Assembly: GCA_937873135.1 (NCBI GenBank)
Contig: CALMVQ010000058.1
Span: forward strand, 1 to 40,536
Source of the DNA: an uncultured Scytonema sp.
GTDB lineage: Bacteria > Cyanobacteriota > Cyanobacteriia > Cyanobacteriales > Nostocaceae
Direction of reading: 5' to 3'
DNA: 40,536 nt
Shown here piece after piece: positions 16,311 through 25,614 of this stretch (within the stretch, counting starts at the first letter, position 1; every line of letters starts with the position of its first letter). The position numbers were made by a program, and so were the translations under genes. The notes under the pieces were generated by a model. It did not search any database, was not told the DNA's origin, and worked only from the letters and a program-made list of their open reading frames with translations.

Positions 16311-16718
16311 AGTCAGGATCGTTTTTTTGGCAAAAATCCTGGTCAAGTAAGATTCTCAAGGTTTTTTGGTGAATTAATCTTCTGGGTAATCGATTAAACG
16401 AACGATAAGTACTTAATTGTTTGGTTCGACAGCGGGGTTTTGTCTCTTCTTTGCACCCCCTGAACGGTTACCTTTTTTCAAACCCTATTGTTTTGTGCCA
16501 GTTCGTTTACTGGTTCAAATATTGTCCCAAGTTACATCAAAAAAATACTGTTAGCCCTAATTTCTTAAAAAATCACCTGTGTGTCAGTTAAAATTGCGGA
16601 ATTTGGGTTTATGTAAACTGTAGTTCTAATCAGTTATAAATAATCTTAACTGATAACCACAGTTTCACTTCTATCTTGTTAATGCGAAACGAGAAAGGAC
16701 AAAACAAAGGAGATAGTG
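16311..16718. other. non-coding leader region with stem-loop
   Basis: No gene seen in about 400 bp. An interrupted inverted repeat at 16615-16665 (AAACTGT...ATCAGTTA / TTAACTGAT...ACAGTTT) lies 53 bp upstream of the lipase start and could be an operator or an mRNA hairpin controlling the lipase/NTPase pair. Confidence 0.4.
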
Positions 16719-18161
16719 ATGCCGAAAGAGAAAATGCGGGATATTATCGTGCTGATACCTGGCATCATGGGCAGTGTTCTACAAAAAGATGGCAAAGATT
16801 TATGGGTTGCAGGTCAGGTTGCCAGGACTACACTGACTGGGTTAGGTTCTTCTTCTTTACAGCAACTTAAGCTAGAGGGAGATGACCCAGATGTGGATGA
16901 CTTGGAAGATGGAATCCTGGCAACCCGTTTGATCACAGTTCCTCATTTAATTGCTGGGCTGACCAAAACTGACGATTACTCAGTCCTCTCACGTCTAATT
17001 ACTGACCACTTTGAGGTAATAAAGGCAGATATAAATGACGACCATCCTGCAAACTTTTTCCAGTTTGCCTACGATTGGCGGCGTGATAACAGAGTTGCTG
17101 CCCGAAGATTGAAAAAGCTGATTGACCGACGTTTACCACAGTGGCGAGAACACACTGGAATAGAAGATGCCAAGGTAATTATATTAGCTCACAGTATGGG
17201 GGGTTTGGTCGCCCGTTATTATTTGGAAGTGTTAGAAGGGTGGCAGGACTGCCGAGCCTTAGTGACCTTTGGCACTCCTCATAGGGGAGCCATTGATGCA
17301 GTCAACTTCGTAGCTAATGGATACAAAAAAATATTTCTTGAGCTAACAGAGGTAGTACGTTCATTTACTTCTGTGTATCAATTAATGCCAATTTACGAGA
17401 TGGTCAACGTTGGTGGAAAGTACCAGCGAGTGGCAGAGACTGACGGAATTCCCAACGTTGATAAAAAGCGAGCCGAACAAGCCTTAGCGTTTCATCGAGA
17501 AATTGAAACTGCTGTAAATCAACACCAGAATGATGCTCAATACTTGAATTCAGGATATAAAATAATACCAGTTGTTGGTTTCTGTCAGGACACTCTCCAA
17601 TCTGTTGAGCTTTCTGAGGGAAAACTGATAGCCTGCTATGAATTGCCAGATGGAATTAATTCTTTTTTGGGCGAAGGGGACGGAACCGTACCCCGTTTAT
17701 CAGCAATCCCTATAGAACTCGATCAAGAGTACCGGGAAACTTATGTTGCACAGAGGCACAGCTGTTTACAGAGTAGCCACCAAGTTCTAAGTGATTTACG
17801 CGAACGTCTTAAACAAATGCAAAGTTTACATAAACCAATTCGGGGTCCTGAACTTAGTAAAGAGGTAGCCCAACGGGCAGCTATTAGTCTTAATCTTGAT
17901 GATTTATACCTTGCCAGTGAGCTAGTTGAACTGCGTGCTAAAATTTTGAACTTGAGCGCAGATTGTGGTGTGCTTCAAGGTAGTATCACCCCTGTCAGTG
18001 GGGGGAAACCACTCAACTTTGATTTTAAACAACAAGATCATCAGTGGGTGCTGACCATTGATGACCTTACCCCTGGGTTGTATAGATTAGAAGTGCAGAC
18101 ACGTAGGCGCGGTCCTTTAGCCCCTATAGCCGTACAAGATGTGTTTGAAGTTATTCAGTGA
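16719..18161 (+). CDS. LCAT-type lipase/acyltransferase (alpha/beta hydrolase)
   Basis: 480 residues from ATG 16719 with an AAAGGAG site at 16706-16712. An alpha/beta hydrolase of the lecithin:cholesterol acyltransferase group: DIIVLIPGIMGSVL oxyanion region, then FAYDWRRDN, the nucleophile elbow ILAHSMGGLVARYYLE (Ser ~159), LVTFGTPHRGA, the Asp in LGEGDGTVPRLSA (~321) and His in QRHSCLQSSH (~347 or 354). A C-terminal ~90-residue beta-rich region (GSITPVSGGKPLNFDF to VFEVIQ) looks Ig-like. No signal peptide, so probably cytosolic and acting on membrane lipids. Followed after 24 bp by an NTPase gene; together they resemble a lipase-effector/sensor defence pair (inference). Confidence 0.85.
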   Translation: MPKEKMRDIIVLIPGIMGSVLQKDGKDLWVAGQVARTTLTGLGSSSLQQLKLEGDDPDVDDLEDGILATRLITVPHLIAGLTKTDDYSVLSRLITDHFEVIKADINDDHPANFFQFAYDWRRDNRVAARRLKKLIDRRLPQWREHTGIEDAKVIILAHSMGGLVARYYLEVLEGWQDCRALVTFGTPHRGAIDAVNFVANGYKKIFLELTEVVRSFTSVYQLMPIYEMVNVGGKYQRVAETDGIPNVDKKRAEQALAFHREIETAVNQHQNDAQYLNSGYKIIPVVGFCQDTLQSVELSEGKLIACYELPDGINSFLGEGDGTVPRLSAIPIELDQEYRETYVAQRHSCLQSSHQVLSDLRERLKQMQSLHKPIRGPELSKEVAQRAAISLNLDDLYLASELVELRAKILNLSADCGVLQGSITPVSGGKPLNFDFKQQDHQWVLTIDDLTPGLYRLEVQTRRRGPLAPIAVQDVFEVIQ

Positions 18162-18185
18162 ATTTACTCGAAATATTTATGTGTT

Positions 18186-19469
18186 ATGATATGGGAATGG
18201 TCTAAAGTTGACGACAAAGGTTTAGCACGCTTCGTTACTAATCATGCGACTAACCTAGTTAGGTTGCGTGAAAATCGTCATGATTTAGCTCGACATATCA
18301 ATGGTCGCCACCAGCTAGTTGAAGCAATTTATAACGCTTTGGTCAACCTAGACAAAAAAATACAGTATGTACCTGAAAAGTATCATCCATCACATGATAT
18401 ACAACTGATACGCACACCAATTGAGATTCTTGGTACTCCGGGTGAAGGAACGTGTCTCGATTTAGCAGCATTTTTCTGTGGGCTATGCTTGGGTAATGAT
18501 TTGCTACCGCTCTTAATTGTGCTTGAAGGTCATGCACTGGCAGCTGTGTCGTTGAACCACGGGCTACCAGAGTGGAATGCATTCGACCGAAAGGAAAGAG
18601 AATTATTCAGGGAACCACTCACTGATATAGCTCAGATGTATGAGTTAATTGATTCTGGTGCATACCTCGCTATAGAATGTACTGGCTTTTCCCAAAGTAG
18701 TAGTCTGCCCGAGTCAGAGCCTGAGGGAGTTGGCAGAATTAGTGGACTTTTACCATTTGATCGAGCTATTGCCGCAGGTCGCGAACAGCAAGAGCGACCA
18801 AGGCGATCCTTTCGATTTGCAATAGATATCGCTGTTGCCCATTACAGTTGGAAGTTTGAACCATTTAATGTTTATAGTCCAGCAATAGAGCCTCCTCAAC
18901 TGAGTTATTTTGAGGACATTAAGCGCCTTCAACAGTATTCGCGCTCTACTGCTGACTCAGTTTCATATTTATCTAAGCTTTTTGTCGGAGCGAAGGAAGT
19001 AAAAATTGAAAGACAAGTTACTGATGTTTTACAAGCTGCTGCTTTGGAAGGGTCGTTATTAGTAGTGGGCGAACCAGGAGCAGGTAAGTCTGGTGAGCTT
19101 TATGACCTAGTTGAGGCTCTTGTTAAGAAAAAACATGATGTCGTCTTTCTGGCTGTTGACAAACTTAATGCAAGCAGTCAAAAAGTACTCCGTAGTCAAG
19201 ACCTAGAAATTTCACATGATTTAGAAGATGTTTTAAATAATTGGTCGAATCAAGAGCCAGGATGGTTAATTATCGATGCGTTGGATGCTGCCAAGTCAGA
19301 TACTGCCTTTAAAACATTATTTAACTTGATATCAAAAATTATAAGAAGTAAAGGACCTTGGCGGGTGGTTGCTTCAAATTCAGGCAGGCGTAATACCTAT
19401 TGCAAAAGCTTTTGTAAATTTAGCAAGTGCAACCTTTCGTTCCTTTCCCAAAGTATCAAAGTATCGTAA
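18186..19469 (+). CDS. transglutaminase-like/P-loop NTPase (STAND-like), 3'-truncated
   Basis: Residues ~75-170 form a papain/transglutaminase-like unit: TPGEGTCLDLAAFF (Cys ~90), LEGHALAAVSL (His ~116) and YLAIECTG (Glu ~164), a plausible Cys-His-Glu triad. Residues ~285-397 are a P-loop NTPase with Walker A GEPGAGKS (295-302) and Walker B WLIIDALDAAKSD. After GPWRVVASN (~398) the STAND-type sequence ends, and the last 30 residues (SGRRNTYCKSFCKF) are out-of-frame reading of another gene's tail. Full-length relatives would go on for hundreds of residues with sensor repeats. The remaining NTPase domain lacks its lid and sensor, so the product is probably defective. Follows the lipase by 24 bp. 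Confidence 0.75.
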   Translation: MIWEWSKVDDKGLARFVTNHATNLVRLRENRHDLARHINGRHQLVEAIYNALVNLDKKIQYVPEKYHPSHDIQLIRTPIEILGTPGEGTCLDLAAFFCGLCLGNDLLPLLIVLEGHALAAVSLNHGLPEWNAFDRKERELFREPLTDIAQMYELIDSGAYLAIECTGFSQSSSLPESEPEGVGRISGLLPFDRAIAAGREQQERPRRSFRFAIDIAVAHYSWKFEPFNVYSPAIEPPQLSYFEDIKRLQQYSRSTADSVSYLSKLFVGAKEVKIERQVTDVLQAAALEGSLLVVGEPGAGKSGELYDLVEALVKKKHDVVFLAVDKLNASSQKVLRSQDLEISHDLEDVLNNWSNQEPGWLIIDALDAAKSDTAFKTLFNLISKIIRSKGPWRVVASNSGRRNTYCKSFCKFSKCNLSFLSQSIKVS

Positions 19470-19956
19470 GCGGAAAAAGGCTGACATGATGCCTTTTGCG
19501 AAGCCTATTATCTTTGTCGCAGTTGCCAGCGTTTTCATTCCTCAATTGTCCCATATGTTAAGGATTTCATCATTAGAGCCTAAGCAAATTTCAAGCTCAC
19601 AACAAAACATCACCTCTATTGGCTGGATTAGAATAGGTATCGTTAATAATACCTCACGTAGCTTTTCTAATGAAGAACAGCTGTTTCAAACCTCAGACGA
19701 TCAGTCAGCTCCTAGTATTGACGCGCCCCTTGTGCCCTCAACAGGTGCAGTAGTGACTGTTAAAAACCTGGTGAATTTAAGGAAAGACAGACCGCAAACA
19801 GATTACTCCCATATGCCAAAGACTGTAGGTAAACTTAAACCCGGAGAAAAGGTAGTTATCCTCAAATTAGATGCTTTGGTAAACCCCGATGCCAATTCAC
19901 ATCGTAAGGAAGTTTGGGGACAAGTTGGTAGGTGTAATCAAGCTTGTGGTACGTGA
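19369..19956 (+). pseudogene. C-terminal TM plus SH3-like module of another protein
   Basis: A frame different from the NTPase reads AGVIPIAKAFVNLASATFRSF, then a hydrophobic segment MMPFAKPIIFVAVASVFIPQL. A linker (SIGWIRIGIVNNTSRSF) follows, and finally a bacterial SH3-like strand set (VVTVKNLVNLRKDRPQ, LKPGEKVVILKL, VWGQVG). This TM-linker-SH3 arrangement is known to me as the tail of cyanobacterial caspase-like or effector-domain proteins. The N-terminal effector is missing and the sequence starts at the deletion junction with the NTPase (about 19370-19385). It has no start of its own that makes sense. The presence of a tail from a second conflict-type protein suggests the island was once larger. 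Confidence 0.6.
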
Positions 19957-20081
19957 GAATACAAGCGCTACCGAATGTTGCTTTTTGCTGGGCGCAATCG
20001 CACTTTCTTCAGAGTAACTAAGTGCGATCGCTTCCTGAAGTTGGTCGTGGAAGCTTTTACTGAGATGGGGGAAAACATCCT

Positions 20082-21053
20082 TCAGTACGGTCCTAGAAAT
20101 CGTTCACCGTTAAAGTGGATGATGTGAGTCGCTGCTTCAGCTACCCAGACTTCCGTCTCCCAAGAAATTTCGTTAAGGTATTTTGCCATATCCCTGCGCT
20201 GTTCAAAGGCGGTGACGAAAACAAGACCAGCTGTACAGTTTTTAAATACTACCTCAAGCTCTTTGCGACGTTTTGGAGTTACAGGACCATGACTCGTAAC
20301 AGCCTCAATCAGTACCAGCCAATTCTGCTGGACGTAGTGAACCACAACATCAGGCATCTTTCCGTGTGCTTCTACTGTAACGCCCAAAGTTTCAAAGGAT
20401 TCGCTGTCAAAGTGAACCCACTTATCCCCAGTATCACCCACGTAAACTAACTTTCCCCCTGGTGTAAATAGAGCGCAAAAATCTTCGATAATTTTTGCAA
20501 TGAGGACATTCTGCCCACCTGGTGACAAGGAAACAACTTTTTCTGGAGCTACTGTAACAGGAATTCTTTGCATCTTACGTTCCTGAGTATACCGACTTTT
20601 TAGGGTTTCTACAGATGTTAAGTAAATTCTCAGTTTCTCACTCCAGTCTTCTGTTTGGTAGCTACGAAGTAACTCCAGAGCGCTAGCCTCAATCTGATAC
20701 ACAGTTTGCGGGCTGTTGGTTGGTCTTGATGGCTTGTCCGGGTTGTCAATAACGAAGCCAGCCTCCACAAACTGATGAATGGTTTGACGGCGAATCGTTT
20801 CGCGAGTGTTGGGTGCGTATTTCTTCTCGTAATATTGATAGATGAATTCCATGATGGGAGTAATGCCAAAGAGTGGATTAGTTGCTTCACTCCAAGGTGT
20901 CTCGACTTTCAGGTTAAGCAAAGCTACCAAAGTGAGGGCAGATCGCTCATTTTGCTGTGCTGGTGGCAAACCGAGATCTCTGAGAACAGCTTTGGCTTCT
21001 TCGATTTTCTGTAGCGTCGATAAAGAATTAGGAGGATTAGTGTTACTCGGCAT
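20082..21053 (-). CDS. BsuBI/PstI-family type II restriction endonuclease
   Basis: 323 residues from ATG 21053. The C-terminal half has the family pattern: FTPGGKLVYVGDTGDKWVHFD, then VEAHGKMPDVVVHYVQQNWLVLIEAVTSHGPVTPKRR, which holds the catalytic D...ExV core, AGLVFVTAFEQRRDMAKYLNEISWETEVWVAEA, and the conserved end HIIHFNGERFLGPY. The N-terminal third is the winged-helix DNA-binding part (ETIRRQTIHQFVEAGFVIDN). BsuBI and PstI cut CTGCAG, but the target here is unproven. The start overlaps the methyltransferase stop by 11 bp, so the pair is co-translated. The frame is intact and all motifs are present, so it is likely active. Confidence 0.9.
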   Translation of the reverse strand: MPSNTNPPNSLSTLQKIEEAKAVLRDLGLPPAQQNERSALTLVALLNLKVETPWSEATNPLFGITPIMEFIYQYYEKKYAPNTRETIRRQTIHQFVEAGFVIDNPDKPSRPTNSPQTVYQIEASALELLRSYQTEDWSEKLRIYLTSVETLKSRYTQERKMQRIPVTVAPEKVVSLSPGGQNVLIAKIIEDFCALFTPGGKLVYVGDTGDKWVHFDSESFETLGVTVEAHGKMPDVVVHYVQQNWLVLIEAVTSHGPVTPKRRKELEVVFKNCTAGLVFVTAFEQRRDMAKYLNEISWETEVWVAEAATHIIHFNGERFLGPY

Positions 21054-22176
21054 CCGTCGCAACTCCTCGCTGCTGTAATTTTCGGTTCTTTCTGACTGGA
21101 TTTTCTAAAAAATCTATTGCAAAATCTAAAGATAGCTGTGTGTATTGAGTAGATTGACGAACATTTTGTGGTTGTTGGCACTCGCTATTCAAATACGCAT
21201 TGACAGAGCGAGCTAAAGCTTTAGCTAAAAGTGGAGGAACAGCATTTCCTATTTGATTAAACTGACTGTTTTCGGAACCTTTAAATTCAAACCAATCAGG
21301 AAAACTTTGCAGTCGAGCACCTTCACGCACGGTTAATCTTCTTCTACGTCCATCTGGTAAGCTTATCCGCAACATATCGCCTGTTGCACCGGATAAATTC
21401 CGGCAGGTTACTGTCCGGCAAGGCGTATCTAGGTGAACATCTCTAGGCTTGACGCATTTAGATGCTATTTCATATTTCTTCACATATTCATCCATACTGG
21501 GAGTGAGAAATTTTGAATTTTGTGGCACTGAAAAAGCTAATTCTTCTAAAGCCTCACCAGCAGTATATGGTGAATGACTATGTGTTTTCTCTGGCCATTT
21601 CCAACCGCCTTTATGTGCTACACAAAACAGACGTTCTCTTTTCTGAGGCACCCCGTAATCAGCGGCATTTAAAATTTGCCATTCAACAATATAATCAAGT
21701 TCTTGGAGAGCCTCCACAATTTCTTCAAAATAGACTTTGTTGCGAAATAGCATACCGCGCACATTTTCAAACAAAGCCAGTTGGGGACGATAACGCTTAA
21801 CCGTAGAAATAAAAGTAGGAAAGCCGTCACGACTATCTTTTAATCCGAGTTGATGTCCACCGACACTGAAGGGTTGACAAGGAGGACCACCTATGATAGC
21901 ATCTATACCTCGTGAAAAGGTTGCAGACCTCGTGTCTACAATAGATAATGGTGTCAAATTGACTTGATGACATGGACTATGCAGATTATACCGATAAGTC
22001 CCACAAGCATCTTCTAAAATTTCATAACCAATCGTTTTAAAACCTGCGGCTTCAAAACCGAGAGCAAGACCACCACAACCTGCAAATAAATCAATAACTA
22101 AGTATTCGCTGTCTTGACTATGGGAAAGTTGTAGTTCTTTTTCAATCAAATTAAGATAAGAGACTTTGCACTCCAA
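21043..22176 (-). CDS. DNA (cytosine-5)-methyltransferase, copy A
   Basis: 377 residues. All C5-methyltransferase motifs are in order: I DLFAGCGGLALGFEAAGF (SAM binding), IV IIGGPPCQPFSVGG (catalytic Cys ~100), VI ALFENVRGML, VIII YGVPQKRERLF, target-recognition region ~200-290, IX around GARLQSFPDWF, and X NQIGNAVPPLLAKALARSV. A ~50-residue tail follows. It is the modification partner of the overlapping BsuBI/PstI-like nuclease. The classic BsuBI and PstI partners are adenine methyltransferases, so pairing with a C5 enzyme is notable. The gene is duplicated at 24574-25614; 429 bp (21631-22059) are identical between the copies. Confidence 0.93.
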   Translation of the reverse strand: MECKVSYLNLIEKELQLSHSQDSEYLVIDLFAGCGGLALGFEAAGFKTIGYEILEDACGTYRYNLHSPCHQVNLTPLSIVDTRSATFSRGIDAIIGGPPCQPFSVGGHQLGLKDSRDGFPTFISTVKRYRPQLALFENVRGMLFRNKVYFEEIVEALQELDYIVEWQILNAADYGVPQKRERLFCVAHKGGWKWPEKTHSHSPYTAGEALEELAFSVPQNSKFLTPSMDEYVKKYEIASKCVKPRDVHLDTPCRTVTCRNLSGATGDMLRISLPDGRRRRLTVREGARLQSFPDWFEFKGSENSQFNQIGNAVPPLLAKALARSVNAYLNSECQQPQNVRQSTQYTQLSLDFAIDFLENPVRKNRKLQQRGVATDAE

Positions 22177-22255
22177 GGTCCAAGCTCAAAACACAACAAT
22201 TTATTATATATGATTAATCTTGAGTATTTTAGCAAAGATTTGTCGCTATCATCTG
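21189..22255. repeat. direct duplication, copy A (about 1.07 kb)
   Basis: Aligned with 24627-25693 at a constant offset of 3438 bp. Includes nearly all of the methyltransferase gene and ~80 bp upstream. 21631-22059 is identical to 25069-25497; the flanks are diverged. Confidence 0.9.
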
Positions 22256-22745
22256 TGAAGACAAGATATGTTGAAAACTTGTCATAAGGTTTGTCGTTGA
22301 ACAAAGAGCGCTCTTGACCATATGAGAGCACTCTTCCTTGCAACTGCGAGCCTATCTTTGGACATAAGAGAAACTGCTGAATTGGCTCCTTATTATGCAG
22401 CCATTATTAGTAGAATTGAAATAAAATAAGCACTCTTGACTTGAAAGAAGATTCAAAGTGCAATGCCTTTGGTAACCACTTCGTGGTATCGCATCGCCTT
22501 GACTGGGGGAAATTCCTAAACTAGACCCACGATAGAGGCGATCGCTGTCTCGCAAATTAATCCGTCAATGTGTATCGATGCAGAATCTAGAACAGCTTTG
22601 ATCGCCACGATGAGAGTTGTATGGTTGCACTAAACGGGCTAGGGAATATGGGTAAATATGGTGAATTTGATACATAAATGAACCAAAGTCACTGCGACCA
22701 ATTTAAAATCAGAAGGCAAAGTGAAAAAGCTCTGATTAACATTCA
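22256..22745. other. non-coding stretch upstream of gamma-glutamyltransferase
   Basis: About 490 bp without a supported gene. It holds a small perfect hairpin ACCAC-TTC-GTGGT near 22475-22490 and one HIP1 site at 22541. No RNA gene recognised. Confidence 0.4.
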
Positions 22746-24530
22746 TTGAATAAACAAGTGACTAAATTCTTATTGGACTTAAGTTTCCCGAGTTTTTCTA
22801 AGGTCGTTAGATCAGCGATCGCTTTTAATACCAATATTCTATTTTTGACAGTTGGAGTTTTATTCACTAGCTTTGGGGTTAGTGTTTCTAAAGCAGTTTC
22901 AGCCCAGGTGCCTGTACAAGGCAAAAATGGTGTAGTTACCACTTCGCAAAAATATGCCTCCGAAGTTGGGCTGCGGATTTTGAAAGATGGTGGTAACGCC
23001 GTAGACGCAGCCGTTGCTGTTGGGTATGCATTAGCAGTGGTTGACCCCTGCTGTGGCAATCTTGGTGGCGGTGGATTCATGACGATTCATTTGGCTAACG
23101 GTAAAAATACCTTTATCAATTTTCGAGAGAAGGCACCATTAGCAGCAACGCCGAATCTATACCTCGATCACAAAGGCAATGTCGTCCCTGGACTGAGTAC
23201 CAAAGGTTATCTTGCTGTCGGAGTTCCAGGAACAGTTTTAGGTCTCGACCGGGCACTGACAGAATATGGAACAATGAGTCGTAAGCAGGTTATACTTCCA
23301 GCAATTCGGTTAGCTGAAGAAGGCTATATTTTGCAGCTGGGAGACATAACCAGCCTAAGTTCTAAGACTGCAGACTTTGCCTCTGAGCCGAATGTCGCCG
23401 CCATTTTCTTGAAAAACGCCACGACTCCATACCAAGTGGGCGACCGTTTGGTACAAAAAAACTTGGCTAAGACTTTGAAGCTGATTGCTACTAAGGGACC
23501 GCAGGCTTTCTACAAAGGGTCTATTGCTGATGAGTTGGTAAAAGCTAGCTCACAAAATCATGGGATTTTAACTAAAAAGGACTTGAGCGACTATAACGTG
23601 GAAGAAACGCGGCCAGTGAGCTGCAACTATCGAGGTTATAATATCATCTCTTCCCCACCTCCCGGAGGCGGCACTGTTCTTTGTGAGATGCTAAATATTT
23701 TGGAAGGTTACCCGCTTTCCAAGTTAGGGTTCCACTCGCCTGTAAGTGTGCAACGCATACTGGAAACAATGCTGTATGCTTACGCCGACCGAAATACTTA
23801 CTTAGGAGATCCGAACTTCGTCAACATTCCCCTAGAGCGACTTCTTTCCAAAGACTATGCGGCTCGTATTCGGGATAAAATCCCCCAATCTGGTGCTACC
23901 CCACCTTGCCTTGTCTACTCTTGTACAACTAAGAACGAGGGGACTAACACAACTCATTACTCAATCGTTGATAAGTATGGGAACGCAGTGGCAGTAACTT
24001 ATACAATTAACGCTCTGTTTGGCTCTGGCGTGATTGCTGGTAATACGGGTTTCCTCCTAAACGATGAGATGGATGACTTTACGTCGAAGCCGGGAGTACC
24101 TAACCTGTTTGGCTTAGTCCAGGGAAGTGAAAACGCTATTCAACCAGGTAAGCGCCCTCAGAGTTCTATGAGTCCAACCATTGTCTTTAAAGATGGCAAA
24201 GTCTTTATGGTCACTGGCAGCCCAGGAGGTTCTAGGATTACCACGATTGTTCTCAGTGTCATCACTAACGTGATCGACTACGGCTTAAATATTCAAGAAG
24301 CTGTAGATTCTCCTCGCTTCCATTATCAAGGCCTGCCCAATTCGGTCTACCTCGAACGAGGTTCTTTATCACCTGACACCATACAGTCGCTGTCACACAC
24401 AGGATTCAAATTCGATAGTGAAACCCTCAGTTGGGGAGCCGCAGAGTCAATCTTGGTGGATCCGAGAACTGGTTTGTTCTATGGTGCTAGCGATCAGCGT
24501 AGACCTGCAAGTGCAGCGGTTGCGTTCTGA
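22746..24530 (+). CDS. ggt: gamma-glutamyltransferase, exported
   Basis: 594 residues. Hydrolyses or transfers the gamma-glutamyl group of glutathione and related compounds outside the cytoplasm. An N-terminal signal/anchor (NTNILFLTVGVLFTSFGVSV, then SAQVPVQ) precedes the large-subunit sequence VTTSQKYASEVGLRIL-DGGNAVDAAVA and GNLGGGGFM. Autocleavage falls before the nucleophile Thr ~403 in NTTHYSIVDKYGNAV; the small subunit carries GSGVIAGNTGFLLNDEMDDF and MSPTIVF with VTGSPGG. The start is a TTG at 22746, with a stop just upstream and no clear ribosome-binding site, so a later start is possible. The gene sits between two direct copies of the methyltransferase segment. Confidence 0.93.
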   Translation: MNKQVTKFLLDLSFPSFSKVVRSAIAFNTNILFLTVGVLFTSFGVSVSKAVSAQVPVQGKNGVVTTSQKYASEVGLRILKDGGNAVDAAVAVGYALAVVDPCCGNLGGGGFMTIHLANGKNTFINFREKAPLAATPNLYLDHKGNVVPGLSTKGYLAVGVPGTVLGLDRALTEYGTMSRKQVILPAIRLAEEGYILQLGDITSLSSKTADFASEPNVAAIFLKNATTPYQVGDRLVQKNLAKTLKLIATKGPQAFYKGSIADELVKASSQNHGILTKKDLSDYNVEETRPVSCNYRGYNIISSPPPGGGTVLCEMLNILEGYPLSKLGFHSPVSVQRILETMLYAYADRNTYLGDPNFVNIPLERLLSKDYAARIRDKIPQSGATPPCLVYSCTTKNEGTNTTHYSIVDKYGNAVAVTYTINALFGSGVIAGNTGFLLNDEMDDFTSKPGVPNLFGLVQGSENAIQPGKRPQSSMSPTIVFKDGKVFMVTGSPGGSRITTIVLSVITNVIDYGLNIQEAVDSPRFHYQGLPNSVYLERGSLSPDTIQSLSHTGFKFDSETLSWGAAESILVDPRTGLFYGASDQRRPASAAVAF

Positions 24531-24573
24531 ATGCTCTACGCAAGAGTGCGTAAGCTCATCCCTGCTAAGAGTG

Positions 24574-25614
24574 TTAATTTCTTACATAGCCATGCGATCG
24601 CAAAATTGAACTGTACCTCACGGTATTCAAATAAGCCTTCACAGAACGAGCTAAAGCTTTAGCTAAAAGTGGAGGAACAGCATTTCCTATTTGATTAAAC
24701 TGACTGTTTTCGGAACCTTTAAATTCAAACCAATCAGGAAAACTTTGCAGTCGAGCACCTTGACGCATGGTTAATCTTCTTCTACGTCCATCTGGTAAGC
24801 GTATTCGCAACATATCGCCTGTTGCACCGGCTAAATTCCGGCAGGTTACTGTCCGGCAAGGTGCATATAGATGAACATCTCTAGGCTGAATACACTTGGA
24901 TGCTATCTCGTATTTCTTCACATATTCATCCATACTGGGAGTGAGAAATTTTGAGTTTGGAGGCACTGAGAAAGCTAACTCTTCTAACGCTTCACCAGCA
25001 GTATATGGTGAATGACTATGTGTTTTCTCAGGCCATTCCCAACTACCTTTATGTGCCACACAAAACAAACGTTCTCTTTTCTGAGGCACCCCGTAATCAG
25101 CGGCATTTAAAATTTGCCATTCAACAATATAATCAAGTTCTTGGAGAGCCTCCACAATTTCTTCAAAATAGACTTTGTTGCGAAATAGCATACCGCGCAC
25201 ATTTTCAAACAAAGCCAGTTGGGGACGATAACGCTTAACCGTAGAAATAAAAGTAGGAAAGCCGTCACGACTATCTTTTAATCCGAGTTGATGTCCACCG
25301 ACACTGAAGGGTTGACAAGGAGGACCACCTATGATAGCATCTATACCTCGTGAAAAGGTTGCAGACCTCGTGTCTACAATAGATAATGGTGTCAAATTGA
25401 CTTGATGACATGGACTATGCAGATTATACCGATAAGTCCCACAAGCATCTTCTAAAATTTCATAACCAATCGTTTTAAAACCTGCGGCTTCAAAACCAAG
25501 AGCAAGGCCACCACAACCTGCAAATAAATCAATAACTAAGTATTTACTGTTTTGACTATGGGAAAGTTGTAGTTCTTTTTCAATCAAATTAAGATAAGGG
25601 ACTTTGCACTCCAA
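24574..25614 (-). CDS. DNA (cytosine-5)-methyltransferase, copy B
   Basis: 346 residues, nearly the same as copy A. All catalytic motifs are kept (DLFAGCGG, GGPPCQPFS, ENVRG, QKRERLF, NQIGNAVPP). Changes cluster in the C-terminal half, including the target-recognition region (KCIQPRDVHLYAPCRTV instead of KCVKPRDVHLDTPCRTV). After ARSVKAYLN the sequence leaves the homology and ends VRYSSILRSHGYVRN, so the ~50-residue tail of copy A is replaced. There is no nuclease gene beside it, so it is a solitary methyltransferase, possibly still protecting the same sites. It converges with the gamma-glutamyltransferase gene, 43 bp away. Confidence 0.92.
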   Translation of the reverse strand: MECKVPYLNLIEKELQLSHSQNSKYLVIDLFAGCGGLALGFEAAGFKTIGYEILEDACGTYRYNLHSPCHQVNLTPLSIVDTRSATFSRGIDAIIGGPPCQPFSVGGHQLGLKDSRDGFPTFISTVKRYRPQLALFENVRGMLFRNKVYFEEIVEALQELDYIVEWQILNAADYGVPQKRERLFCVAHKGSWEWPEKTHSHSPYTAGEALEELAFSVPPNSKFLTPSMDEYVKKYEIASKCIQPRDVHLYAPCRTVTCRNLAGATGDMLRIRLPDGRRRRLTMRQGARLQSFPDWFEFKGSENSQFNQIGNAVPPLLAKALARSVKAYLNTVRYSSILRSHGYVRN

